A stretch of DNA of 5,449 nucleotides from assembly GCA_013330975.1 (NCBI GenBank), contig DUHG01000133.1:1291-6739 (forward strand). The letters run 5' to 3'. Of this stretch, positions 1 through 5,449 are shown in pieces (the stretch's first letter is position 1; every line of letters starts with the position of its first letter). The notes beneath the pieces were generated by a model that was given only the letters and a program-made list of their open reading frames with translations, had not been told where the DNA came from and searched no databases. The position numbers were made by a program, and so were the translations under genes. The DNA is from Candidatus Bathyarchaeota archaeon. GTDB taxonomy: Archaea; Thermoproteota; Bathyarchaeia; Bathyarchaeales; Bathycorpusculaceae.

Positions 1-1655
1 CCTAGGTCTCGTAGACGGTGAAGCGTGTTGATGAGTTTGGCATTGTCTTTCTGGTGAAGCCCAATACTGGGTTCGTCTAGAATGTAGAGTACACCCATTA
101 GGTTGCTGCCGATTTGTGTGGCCAATCGGATTCGTTGAGCTTCGCCTCCCGATAGCGTACGTGCGGCTCTGGAGAGTGAGAGATAGCTCAAGCCTACGTT
201 TTTGAGAAAGCTCAGGCGGTCGTTGATTTCTTTGAGAACTTGCTTAGCGATTGACATTTCCTTATCGTTCAGTTGTGAGGGTAAATTGGTGAAGAAGTCT
301 GCTGCTTGGTCGATTGAAAGATCCGTTACGTCAATGATGCTTTTGTCTTGAATGGTCACGGCGAGGACGACAGGCTTCAGTCTTTTTCCTTTGCACGTGT
401 TGCATTGGCTGTATGTCATGAATTTCTCGATGTCTCCTTTTCGCCATTCGCTTTCGGTCTGGTGATAAAGCCTCATGGTTTGTGGTACCAGGCCTTCCCA
501 GCCTTCGCGCATCCACATGCTGGCGCCATTTGACCAATTGCCGTTCAGGGGTTCTTTGTCTCCGTAGAATAGGATGTCGAGCTGTTTTTGGGTGAAGTCT
601 TTGATGGGTGTGAAGAGGTCGAATCCGTGTCTTTTGCCCACGACAGCTAACTGTTGCGCTCTCCAGGTTAGGTCCATTCTGCCGTAAATGGCTAGTGCTC
701 CGTCCATTATTGATTTGTTTTTGTCTGGAATTACAAGGTCTGGGGAGACTTCTGTGATTTCGCCGAGCCCGTGGCAGGTTGGGCAAGCTCCGAAGGGCGA
801 GTTGAACGAGAACATGCGTGGCTCGAGGCTTTCGAAGACGATTTCTGGGTGGTTTGGGCAGGCACCAAACGTGCTGTAGGTTGTTTCGTCTTGGAAGCGT
901 TCTAGCTCGCGTTTCGTATCTGCGTTCGCGTTTTCTGCATCGACCACTATCAAGGTTCCCTTGCCGAATTGCAGCGCTTGCTCTACTGCTTCGGCGATTC
1001 TTGAGCGTTCTTCGTCGTCAATTTTGACTGTGTCAATGATGGCTTCTATCCAGTGTTTTTCGTAGCGCAGTAGCTTAATTTCGTCTTTTACGGTGTCGGT
1101 GCTGTAGATTTTCTGGTCAACGCGGATTTGGGTGTAGCCTTGTTTTTTGAGGTCGCCGAAGATTTGTTCGTGTGTCCCCTTCATGCCACGTATGACTGGT
1201 GCGAGGAAGACTAGTGTCTTGCCTCTCTCAGCCATGATTAGGCTAGTGATGTTTTCTGGGCTTTGCGGTCGTATGGAGCTTCCGCATTTGGGGCAGTGGT
1301 GGATGCCTATACGAGCGAATAAAAGGCGGAGGTAGTCGTAAATTTCTGTGACGGTGCCTACAGTGGAACGTGGATTTTTGCTGGTGCTTTTTTGCTCAAT
1401 GGATATGGCTGGTGAGAGTCCGTCTATTGAGTCGACGTCTGGTTTGTCCATAAGCCCGAGAAATTGCCTTGCATATGCGGACAGACTCTCCACATACCTG
1501 CGCTGTCCTTCAGCATAGATTGTGTCGAATGCAAGGGTGCTTTTTCCTGAGCCTGAGAGCCCTGTGATAACGATTAGTTTGTTTCTCGGTAGCTCTAAGT
1601 CGATGTTTTTGAGGTTATGTTCACGTGCACCTTTTATGCTGATGGTGTCTCTCAT
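1..1655 (-). CDS. uvrA: UvrA, excinuclease ABC subunit A (N-terminal part; truncated by window edge)
   Basis: UvrA is the DNA-damage sensor ATPase of cytoplasmic nucleotide excision repair; it acts as a dimer and loads UvrB at lesions. The reading frame from 1655 gives 551 codons without a stop, against roughly 940 residues for the family, so the C-terminal ABC half lies beyond position 1. Visible landmarks are: Walker [10 protein letters not shown] at residues 32-40; the family stretch [14 protein letters not shown] (about 52-65); a CPKC pair at 121-124; a zinc module with ligands C266, H269 (CPNH), C291 and C294 (CPTC) around the [15 protein letters not shown] block; ABC signature [12 protein letters not shown] from 501; and Walker [11 protein letters not shown] with D527 and E528. 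The ATG at 1655 is chosen because the protein then begins at the conserved [12 protein letters not shown] block and an in-frame TGA lies at 1679-1677. No clear Shine-Dalgarno precedes it. It follows uvrB by 57 nt on the same strand, consistent with a uvrBA operon. The identification is certain. Confidence 0.97.
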   Translation of the reverse strand, partial: MRDTISIKGAREHNLKNIDLELPRNKLIVITGLSGSGKSTLAFDTIYAEGQRRYVESLSAYARQFLGLMDKPDVDSIDGLSPAISIEQKSTSKNPRSTVGTVTEIYDYLRLLFARIGIHHCPKCGSSIRPQSPENITSLIMAERGKTLVFLAPVIRGMKGTHEQIFGDLKKQGYTQIRVDQKIYSTDTVKDEIKLLRYEKHWIEAIIDTVKIDDEERSRIAEAVEQALQFGKGTLIVVDAENANADTKRELERFQDETTYSTFGACPNHPEIVFESLEPRMFSFNSPFGACPTCHGLGEITEVSPDLVIPDKNKSIMDGALAIYGRMDLTWRAQQLAVVGKRHGFDLFTPIKDFTQKQLDILFYGDKEPLNGNWSNGASMWMREGWEGLVPQTMRLYHQTESEWRKGDIEKFMTYSQCNTCKGKRLKPVVLAVTIQDKSIIDVTDLSIDQAADFFTNLPSQLNDKEMSIAKQVLKEINDRLSFLKNVGLSYLSLSRAARTLSGGEAQRIRLATQIGSNLMGVLYILDEPSIGLHQKDNAKLINTLHRLRDL

Positions 1656-1712
1656 TGGTCTTGCCAGTCTCTTTTTTCATTCAGTTTTTGGTACCCTAAG
1701 ATTCTTCGCTTT

Positions 1713-3680
1713 TCAACTTTGTTGCTCTTTTTTGTCTTTTTCTACATTTCTTGCCTTCTCAGACAAGGATTGGGAGAGGTCTTTGATTGTATCTCGCAAC
1801 AATATTGCACGTTCAAAATCCAGTCTTTCTGCGGCTTCCCTCATCTCGGCGTCAAATTCGATTATCTTGCGTTGAACGTCTGATTTTGCCAGGTGTTTGA
1901 CGCCTTTGATTTTCCCTTCTTTCTGCGTGATTTTCTTGACGATGGTTTGTGGTGTTATGCCGTAAGTTTGGTTGAATTGTTTTTGGAAGGCTCGTCTGTA
2001 GTTGGTGATTTCCATGGCGCGTTTTATAGACTGCGTTTCTTCGTCTGCATAGAGGATTACTCTGCCGTTTGTGTTTCTTGATGCTCTGCCTATTGTTTGG
2101 ATGAGGCTTCGTTCGTCTCTCAGGAAGCTTTCTTTGTCTGCGTCGAGTATGAATATGGTTGCGACTTCAGGTATGTCTAAGCCTTCTCGTAATAAGTTAA
2201 TGCCCACGAGAATGTCAAACTCTCCTGCGCGTAGCTGCCGGATGATTTCGATGCGGTCTAGGCTGTCGATTTCGGAATGCATGTATCTGACACGGAAGTT
2301 TTCTTTGACGAGGTAGTCGGTTAGGTCTTCTGCCATGCGTTTTGTTAGCGTGGTTATGAGGATGCGGTTGCCTTGTTTCATTGTTTTCTTGGCTTCCTGC
2401 ATCAAGTGCTGCATTTGTCCTTGGGTTGGGCAAAGTTCTACTTCTGGGTCCAACAGTCCGGTTGGTCTTGTTATGAGTTCTACCGGTGGTCCGCTGAGTT
2501 GCAGCTCGTATTCTGCTGGTGTTGCTGAGACGAACAGGGTTTTTCTCATTTTTTGTTCGAATTCTTGGAATTTGAGTGGCCTGTTATCAAAGGCGCTTGG
2601 AAGGCGAAAGCCAAAGTCAACCAGGTTCTTCTTGCGGGAATAGTCGCCATTGTACATGGCTCGAGCTTGGGGTATCGTCTGGTGGCTTTCGTCGATTATT
2701 AGCAGAAAGTCTTCTGGGAAGTAATCCATTAGTGTAAAGGGCGGCTCTCCGGGGTTGCGCCCATCAAAGTGTCGGCTGTAGTTTTCCATGCCACTGCAAA
2801 AACCGATTTCTCTTATCATTTCGAGGTCGTAGTTGGTTCTTTGTTTAAGTCTCTGGGCTTCCAGAGGGGGCAAATTAGGAAGTTGTTCTTCCAGTTCTCG
2901 TTGTATCTGTTGGAGTGCGCGTTGCTGCTTCTCCTCGGGAACTACGTATTGTCTTGCTGGATAGAGTGTGATTTTGTCAACTGCGTTTTTCGTGTCCGCT
3001 GTAACCGCTTCGATTTCTCTTAGTCTTGCTATTTTGCCGTTTTCAAGCTCGACGCGTAGGATGTCGTTTTCGTATGCCGGGACTATGTCTATTGTTTCTC
3101 CGCGGACACGAAATCTTCCTGGCTCAAGCGCCATGTCGTTGCGTTCATACTGGGCATCGACTAGTGAATGAATCAGTTGGCTTCTCGTCGCGGGTTTTCC
3201 TGTTTGGAGTTCGATTGCCAGGGCTCTGAAGTCTTCGGGGTTGCCAAGGCTGTAGATGCAGCTTATGCTGGCAACTATTATTGTATCGTTTCGGCTGACT
3301 ATGCTGCTAACGGCGTGCATGCGCATCTTTTCTATTTGTTCGTTGACCGTTGAGTCTTTTTCGATGTAGGTGTCTGTTGTGGGCATGTATGATTCAGGTT
3401 GGTAGTAGTCGTAGAAGCTGATGAAGTATTCAACCCGATTTTTCGGAAAAAACTCTTTGAGTTCAGCATAGAGTTGAGCTGCAAGGGTCTTGTTGTGAGC
3501 TATGATAAGTGTAGGTTTTTGGAGTCTTTGGATTAGGTTTGCCATAACGAAAGTCTTGCCGCTCCCAGTAATGCCAAGCAGCGTTTGTTTTTGCTTTCTA
3601 GAGAAGCCTTCGACCAGTTTACTCACTGCGTTTTGCTGTCCTGATGAAGGTTGGAATGAAGCTGTGAGTTGAAATTTCAT
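1713..3680 (-). CDS. uvrB: UvrB, excinuclease ABC subunit B
   Basis: UvrB is the helicase-fold, damage-verifying subunit of UvrABC repair; it is loaded by UvrA and then recruits UvrC. Starting at the ATG at 3680 the product has 655 residues, close to the usual 660-670. Domains in order: Walker A GITGSGKT (36-43); the beta-hairpin region [20 protein letters not shown] (90-109) that threads between DNA strands; motif II DESHQ (330-334); motif [12 protein letters not shown] (about 384-392); motif [16 protein letters not shown] (492-506); motif [11 protein letters not shown] (528-536); and a C-terminal UVR coiled hairpin (about 603-637) of the kind that binds UvrC. All key helicase residues look intact. 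The frame extends upstream to a TTG at 3755, adding 25 Lys/Ser/Gln-rich residues. I prefer 3680 because the family begins at this block ([12 protein letters not shown]) and the likely transcription start lies downstream of the TTG. uvrA follows 57 nt downstream. Confidence 0.97.
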   Translation of the reverse strand: MKFQLTASFQPSSGQQNAVSKLVEGFSRKQKQTLLGITGSGKTFVMANLIQRLQKPTLIIAHNKTLAAQLYAELKEFFPKNRVEYFISFYDYYQPESYMPTTDTYIEKDSTVNEQIEKMRMHAVSSIVSRNDTIIVASISCIYSLGNPEDFRALAIELQTGKPATRSQLIHSLVDAQYERNDMALEPGRFRVRGETIDIVPAYENDILRVELENGKIARLREIEAVTADTKNAVDKITLYPARQYVVPEEKQQRALQQIQRELEEQLPNLPPLEAQRLKQRTNYDLEMIREIGFCSGMENYSRHFDGRNPGEPPFTLMDYFPEDFLLIIDESHQTIPQARAMYNGDYSRKKNLVDFGFRLPSAFDNRPLKFQEFEQKMRKTLFVSATPAEYELQLSGPPVELITRPTGLLDPEVELCPTQGQMQHLMQEAKKTMKQGNRILITTLTKRMAEDLTDYLVKENFRVRYMHSEIDSLDRIEIIRQLRAGEFDILVGINLLREGLDIPEVATIFILDADKESFLRDERSLIQTIGRASRNTNGRVILYADEETQSIKRAMEITNYRRAFQKQFNQTYGITPQTIVKKITQKEGKIKGVKHLAKSDVQRKIIEFDAEMREAAERLDFERAILLRDTIKDLSQSLSEKARNVEKDKKEQQS

Positions 3681-3741
3681 TGTTTTCTGTGAGGGCTGGC
3701 TGTTTTTTTGTTTTTTGGTTGTTTTGTCTGGTTCTGATCTT

Positions 3742-3773
3742 GATGCAATCGTCAAAAAACAAGTTTTAAAAAA
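3742..3773 (-). promoter_or_regulatory. probable archaeal promoter of uvrBA
   Basis: On the minus strand, TTTTTTAAAA (3773-3764) is an AT-rich box A-like element preceded by AAA. Archaeal transcription normally starts about 25 nt downstream of the box centre, here near 3742, which leaves a leader of about 60 nt before the ATG at 3680. A second, weaker candidate, GATAAAAC, lies at 3804-3797 and would start transcription near 3775. The T6 tracts here could also help terminate the upstream transcript. The call rests on pattern only. Confidence 0.45.
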
Positions 3774-3832
3774 TTTGGTTGGACTAGAATGTGCAAGTTT
3801 TATCTTGAGACGTGTACCATTTCCAGATTAGG

Positions 3833-4051
3833 TCAGCAACTTTCGCAGAGTAACCCGCGACCCGCAGGGAAAGCTTGAATTCGCACTCTGCCTGAGCGGT
3901 CTTCAATTCTGCCCCTCGCCATGTTCTTAATGTCTTCTCTGTTGGCTAGGACCAAGATAAGCGTTTGGAATCTTGAATACGATTTGTAGATACGCACAAC
4001 ACAACTACAATTGTCGTCGCGAGCCTTGCCCGCATGCACGAGTGTTTGCAT
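3833..4051 (-). CDS. doubtful small ORF, 72 codons, unknown
   Basis: The ATG at 4051 opens a 72-codon frame ending in TGA at 3833-3835. It starts 19 nt after the zinc-ribbon stop, the same gap as separates the two genes before it, so it could be a third member of that transcript. The predicted product is Arg-rich, with a CSC motif near residues 15-17 and a CESC end, and no domain I recognise. The stretch from about 3950 to 3870 has purine-rich first codon positions (AAC AGA GAA GAC ATT AAG), which is mildly coding-like. Against it: no Shine-Dalgarno, no recognised homology, and the same frame stays open through the overlapping zinc-ribbon gene, so openness means little. A 7-bp inverted repeat lies inside it. 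It could equally be non-coding leader or trailer sequence. Confidence 0.25.
   Translation of the reverse strand: MQTLVHAGKARDDNCSCVVRIYKSYSRFQTLILVLANREDIKNMARGRIEDRSGRVRIQAFPAGRGLLCESC
3845..3891. repeat. 7-bp perfect inverted repeat with 33-nt spacer
   Basis: GCAGAGT (3845-3851) pairs perfectly with ACTCTGC (3885-3891). The 33-nt spacer contains a smaller CCC/GGG pairing around 3854-3869. The arm length resembles a tRNA acceptor stem, but no D-arm, anticodon arm or TTCRA T-loop can be fitted between the arms. It may be a structured element in the intergenic RNA or chance. Confidence 0.35.
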
Positions 4052-4070
4052 GAGGTTGGACCAAGACAGG

Positions 4071-4331
4071 TCAGATCCTATTGAAAAAATCTGTAGGATC
4101 GGACCAATAGACTGCGAAAGCAAGTTTGCACTTTGGATTTCTGCAAATAAAATCTTGCTTGACCACATCATTGCCAACGCTAATCTCGCTTGGTTGACCA
4201 ACGCAGGGAAAAGGATGGACGCTGTCCGGCTTTTCGCTTCTAAGTATCCAGTGGCATCTTGGGCATTCGAACGCAACTTGCGTCAAATCAGCATTCTTTG
4301 GGTATAGCAGCTGTTTGCGGGCTTGTTGCAA
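4071..4331 (-). CDS. small zinc-ribbon protein, archaeal, function unknown
   Basis: The gene encodes an 86-residue protein with two cysteine clusters: CPRC at 23-26 and CRNPKC with C63 and C68. H39 and C43 (in HPFPC) lie between them and could add ligands. The pattern CxxC...H..C...Cx4C fits one or two structural zinc sites. The C-terminal FAVYWSDPTDFFNRI is aromatic and compact, so the chain looks like a complete small domain with no membrane segment or signal peptide. The start is TTG at 4331, as no in-frame ATG exists. AGGGG lies 8 nt upstream, and the ATG at 4335 is in another frame and stops after 15 codons. It lies 19 nt downstream of the DUF5752-like gene, so the two are probably co-transcribed. 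Nucleic-acid or protein binding would be typical of such ribbons but is only a guess. The coding call is firm from the motif spacing; the function is unknown. Confidence 0.8.
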   Translation of the reverse strand: MQQARKQLLYPKNADLTQVAFECPRCHWILRSEKPDSVHPFPCVGQPSEISVGNDVVKQDFICRNPKCKLAFAVYWSDPTDFFNRI

Positions 4332-4350
4332 GCATGAGTCCCCTTTTCCA

Positions 4351-4719
4351 TTATGATTCCGTGTTGGCAGGTTTTACGGTGGCTTTGATGGTTCTAGCTG
4401 GTTTTTTCAAAGCGGTTAGGCGCTTCTGTAGGAGGCTGAGGAGATTTGCCCTAAGAGCCTCTCCGCATAGTTTTTGTTTTCTGAGGTTTTCCATGCTTTT
4501 GGCGAGTGTAACGTCTTTGAGGGAGAAGGCAACCCATTTTTCAAAGTCTTCTCGGTAAAGGTGGAATTCTAGCGAGCTCAGGTCGACTTTGGCTATTTGG
4601 CGGGCAAACTCTTCCAATGAGCACGCTGTGTAACCGGTGAAGTTACCCGCTGGATCGCAGAAATAGAATGCTTCCTGCGCCTGCAAGGTTTTGAGTCTCT
4701 CTATGTTTGATTTACTCAT
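4351..4719 (-). CDS. DUF5752-like protein, function unknown
   Basis: From the ATG at 4719 the product has 122 residues. The order of blocks, AFYF (17-20), G-x-x-TG (25-29), ACSLEEFARQI (32-42), SSLEFHLYREDFEKWV (48-63) and L-K-D-x-x-LAKSM (67-76), matches my recollection of the uncharacterised DUF5752 family of archaea and bacteria. The 'SLEFH..R.DFE.W' core is the most telling part. No catalytic motif is evident. The C-terminal third is Leu/Lys/Arg-rich and probably helical, ending in a basic Ala/Lys/Thr tail. An in-frame TTG at 4737 would add six residues. I prefer ATG because a GAAGAG purine run sits 4 nt upstream of it. The zinc-ribbon gene starts 19 nt after the TAA, indicating a two-gene transcript driven by the promoter at 4789-4796. 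The gene call is firm and the family name moderately so. Confidence 0.8.
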   Translation of the reverse strand: MSKSNIERLKTLQAQEAFYFCDPAGNFTGYTACSLEEFARQIAKVDLSSLEFHLYREDFEKWVAFSLKDVTLAKSMENLRKQKLCGEALRANLLSLLQKRLTALKKPARTIKATVKPANTES

Positions 4720-4745
4720 ATTTCTCTTCGCATCCAAATCTTTTA

Positions 4746-4761
4746 GGGTTATATGATACCC
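4746..4761. repeat. imperfect palindrome in the operon leader
   Basis: GGGTTATATGATACCC is an imperfect 16-bp palindrome (perfect outer four bases GGGT/ACCC) between the predicted start site and the DUF5752-like start codon. It could form a weak leader hairpin or a further protein site. Support is weak. Confidence 0.2.
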
Positions 4762-4763
4762 GA

Positions 4764-4807
4764 AGTAGCTACCAAGGTTGCGGTCACCTATTTAAGAGTA
4801 GCTACTC
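4764..4807. promoter_or_regulatory. candidate operator pair: two GTAGCTAC palindromes around box A
   Basis: The perfect 12-bp palindrome GAGTAGCTACTC occupies 4796-4807, touching the upstream edge of box A where TFB would bind. A second copy with the core GTAGCTAC (4765-4772; nine shared bases AGTAGCTAC) covers the predicted start site. Their centres are 33 bp apart, close to three helical turns. A dimeric repressor bound to both would block TFB/TBP and RNA polymerase entry. The repeats are visible; the regulatory role is inferred. Confidence 0.5.
4766..4796 (-). promoter_or_regulatory. archaeal promoter of the DUF5752-like/zinc-ribbon operon
   Basis: On the minus strand CTTAAATA (4796-4789) matches the archaeal box A consensus YTTAWATA. 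The expected start site, about 26 nt from the box centre, is near 4767. That gives a leader of roughly 48 nt before the ATG at 4719. The placement is independent of the palindromes, yet both palindromes fall exactly at the edges of this promoter. Confidence 0.55.
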
Positions 4808-4872
4808 AGCGGATACGATTCTCAAGATTTGTGTGATTTTTGTCCCAAATACCGTGTTGGGGAAATGAAGTG

Positions 4873-4894
4873 GAAGACCTAGTTCTGAAGACCT
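4873..4894. repeat. short direct repeat GAAGACCT
   Basis: GAAGACCT occurs at 4873-4880 and again at 4887-4894, a 14-bp period, in the spacer between the membrane-protein gene and the operon promoter. Two copies of an 8-mer may be chance. The spacer 4808-4965 holds otherwise only the terminator-like T tracts. Confidence 0.25.
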
Positions 4895-4901
4895 CACGCT
4901 G

Positions 4902-4936
4902 AAAAATTCGTACAAAAACTGAAGATTTCATAAAAA
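4902..4936 (-). terminator. archaeal oligo-T terminator cluster after the membrane-protein gene
   Basis: Read on the minus strand, three T5 tracts follow the stop codon at 4966: 4936-4932, 4918-4914 and 4906-4902. The first begins 30 nt past the stop. Archaeal RNA polymerase terminates at such clustered T tracts without needing a hairpin. The position, between this gene and a separate promoter at 4796, fits. Confidence 0.45.
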
Positions 4937-4965
4937 CAGAACTGAACGCAGGAGTATTGCTACCT

Positions 4966-5449
4966 TTATTTGTCCTCTTCTTCACTAAGTGTCTTTTCTC
5001 TTTCTGGAAGCGCGTCAGGCCTTTTCTTCATCTCACGAGCTAAAAAGATGAGACCAATGACAGCTGCAGGAATTCCGAAGATTATTGCGCCCCAGACTAC
5101 TATTGAAATCAAAGAGTTTACGACATAGTCCAGATTCCAAGTTGAAATGGGAACATCCCAGTTTCCATCGATGAAAACTTTGATACCGAACGCTATTGAA
5201 AACAGAAGCGATATAGCTCCGCCTCCACCTGTCGAACGCGAAGGGGTGTTAGAGAAATGGTATTCTTTCCTTTCCTCGCCGGGGAGTTTTTTCCACCATA
5301 GCCAGCCGACCGCTGCTATAAGAGCTACTGGGATTCCGACCAAGAGAAGTTCCCAAAGAAGTAAATGCAGAGAAAACGCTACAATGTCTCCCATAGTCCA
5401 TAGTCCTAAAATCGAAGGTACCATACCAGTTGATTGAGCATCACCTACA
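4966..5449 (-). CDS. membrane protein of unknown function, possibly 5'-truncated
   Basis: The frame ends at TAA 4966-4968. An ATG at 5424 would give 152 residues, but the frame stays open for eight more codons (VGDAQSTG) to the window edge and no good Shine-Dalgarno sits just before that ATG. The closest, GGTGAT, is about 15 nt away. The true start may therefore lie outside. Numbering from the ATG, there is a long hydrophobic segment at about 15-44 (LHLLLWELLLVGIPVALIAA) ending in WLWWKK, a charged Gly/Ser-rich loop at about 45-70, a weaker hydrophobic stretch at 71-87, a strong segment at about 104-129, and an acidic and basic C-terminal tail (KKRPDALPEREKTLSEEEDK). It is probably a two- or three-span membrane protein. 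I recall similar 'LGLWTMGD...LLLWELLLVGIP' proteins in Bathyarchaeia-like genomes without a known role. It is apparently transcribed separately from the downstream operon. Confidence 0.75.
   Translation of the reverse strand, partial: VGDAQSTGMVPSILGLWTMGDIVAFSLHLLLWELLLVGIPVALIAAVGWLWWKKLPGEERKEYHFSNTPSRSTGGGGAISLLFSIAFGIKVFIDGNWDVPISTWNLDYVVNSLISIVVWGAIIFGIPAAVIGLIFLAREMKKRPDALPEREKTLSEEEDK

Noticed and set aside
331..786. A 151-codon minus-strand frame inside uvrA
   Set aside because: It is a shadow: Arg/His/Pro-rich out-of-frame reading of uvrA, which runs uninterrupted through the same stretch with full family motifs.
1655..1680. The ATG at 1680 as the uvrA start
   Set aside because: It is out of frame with uvrA and hits a stop after 19 codons. 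The uvrA frame itself has a stop at 1679-1677, so ATG 1655 is the first usable one.
1522..1883. Overlapping plus-strand frames rich in Phe/Leu/Ser
   Set aside because: They are antisense shadows of the start of uvrA and the end of uvrB, with no independent protein signal.
2335..2643. A 102-codon plus-strand frame
   Set aside because: It is an antisense shadow of the uvrB helicase domain, with no motif of its own.
3871..3882. Adjacent HindIII and EcoRI sites (AAGCTTGAATTC), suggesting a cloning linker
   Set aside because: The flanking sequence shows no vector features. Two adjacent hexamers can arise by chance, and the surrounding bases read naturally.
3845..3960. A tRNA or tRNA fragment, suggested by 7-bp arms and GCTCAGGCAGAGTGC on the minus strand
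   Set aside because: No T-loop with G-TTCRA-NN-C and no matching acceptor, anticodon and D arms could be assembled, even allowing an intron.
3833..4276. A 147-codon minus-strand frame covering the zinc-ribbon gene
   Set aside because: Its first half overlaps the zinc-ribbon gene in another frame and lacks any family-like pattern. The 86-residue frame has spaced Cys ligands and a sensible fold-like sequence. Only its tail (from 4051) is kept, as a doubtful ORF.
4865..4903. A C/D box sRNA, from ATGAAGT followed by two CTGA motifs on the plus strand
   Set aside because: The C box does not match RUGAUGA well, and the interval of about 39 nt is too short for two guide regions with C' and D' boxes.

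Overview
The window looks archaeal. The intergenic regions carry archaeal box A (TATA-like) promoters and oligo-T terminator tracts, Shine-Dalgarno motifs are weak or absent, and there is a small conserved-looking zinc-ribbon protein and a short-lived-frame membrane protein of a style I associate with uncultured Thermoproteota-type archaea (Bathyarchaeia-like). The lineage is an inference from style, not a proven assignment. All supported genes lie on the minus strand, so the window reads right to left.

Layout, in the direction of transcription. (1) 5449-4966: a membrane protein of unknown function, with its frame open to the window edge. It is followed by a run of three T5 tracts that looks like an archaeal terminator. 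(2) About 4965-4738: intergenic. It contains a box A promoter (4789-4796) bracketed by two GTAGCTAC-centred palindromes that look like an operator pair. (3) 4719-4351 and 4331-4071: two small genes 19 nt apart, a DUF5752-like protein and an 86-residue zinc-ribbon protein, probably one transcript. (4) 4070-3681: about 390 nt with no certain gene. It holds a weak 72-codon candidate ORF (4051-3833), a 7-bp inverted repeat, and the probable uvrB promoter. (5) 3680-1713: uvrB, complete. (6) 1655-1: uvrA, N-terminal 551 residues only, because the gene runs off the left edge.

UvrB and UvrA form the damage-recognition half of UvrABC nucleotide excision repair. UvrA dimers find the lesion and load UvrB, which verifies it and recruits UvrC. 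uvrC is not in the window. UvrABC is of bacterial type and is patchily distributed in archaea, so the uvrBA pair is best read as an old horizontal acquisition. The zinc-ribbon/DUF5752-like pair has its own promoter and shows no demonstrated link to repair. The most unusual signal is the palindrome pair around that promoter. I see no CRISPR array, insertion sequence, rRNA or convincing tRNA.
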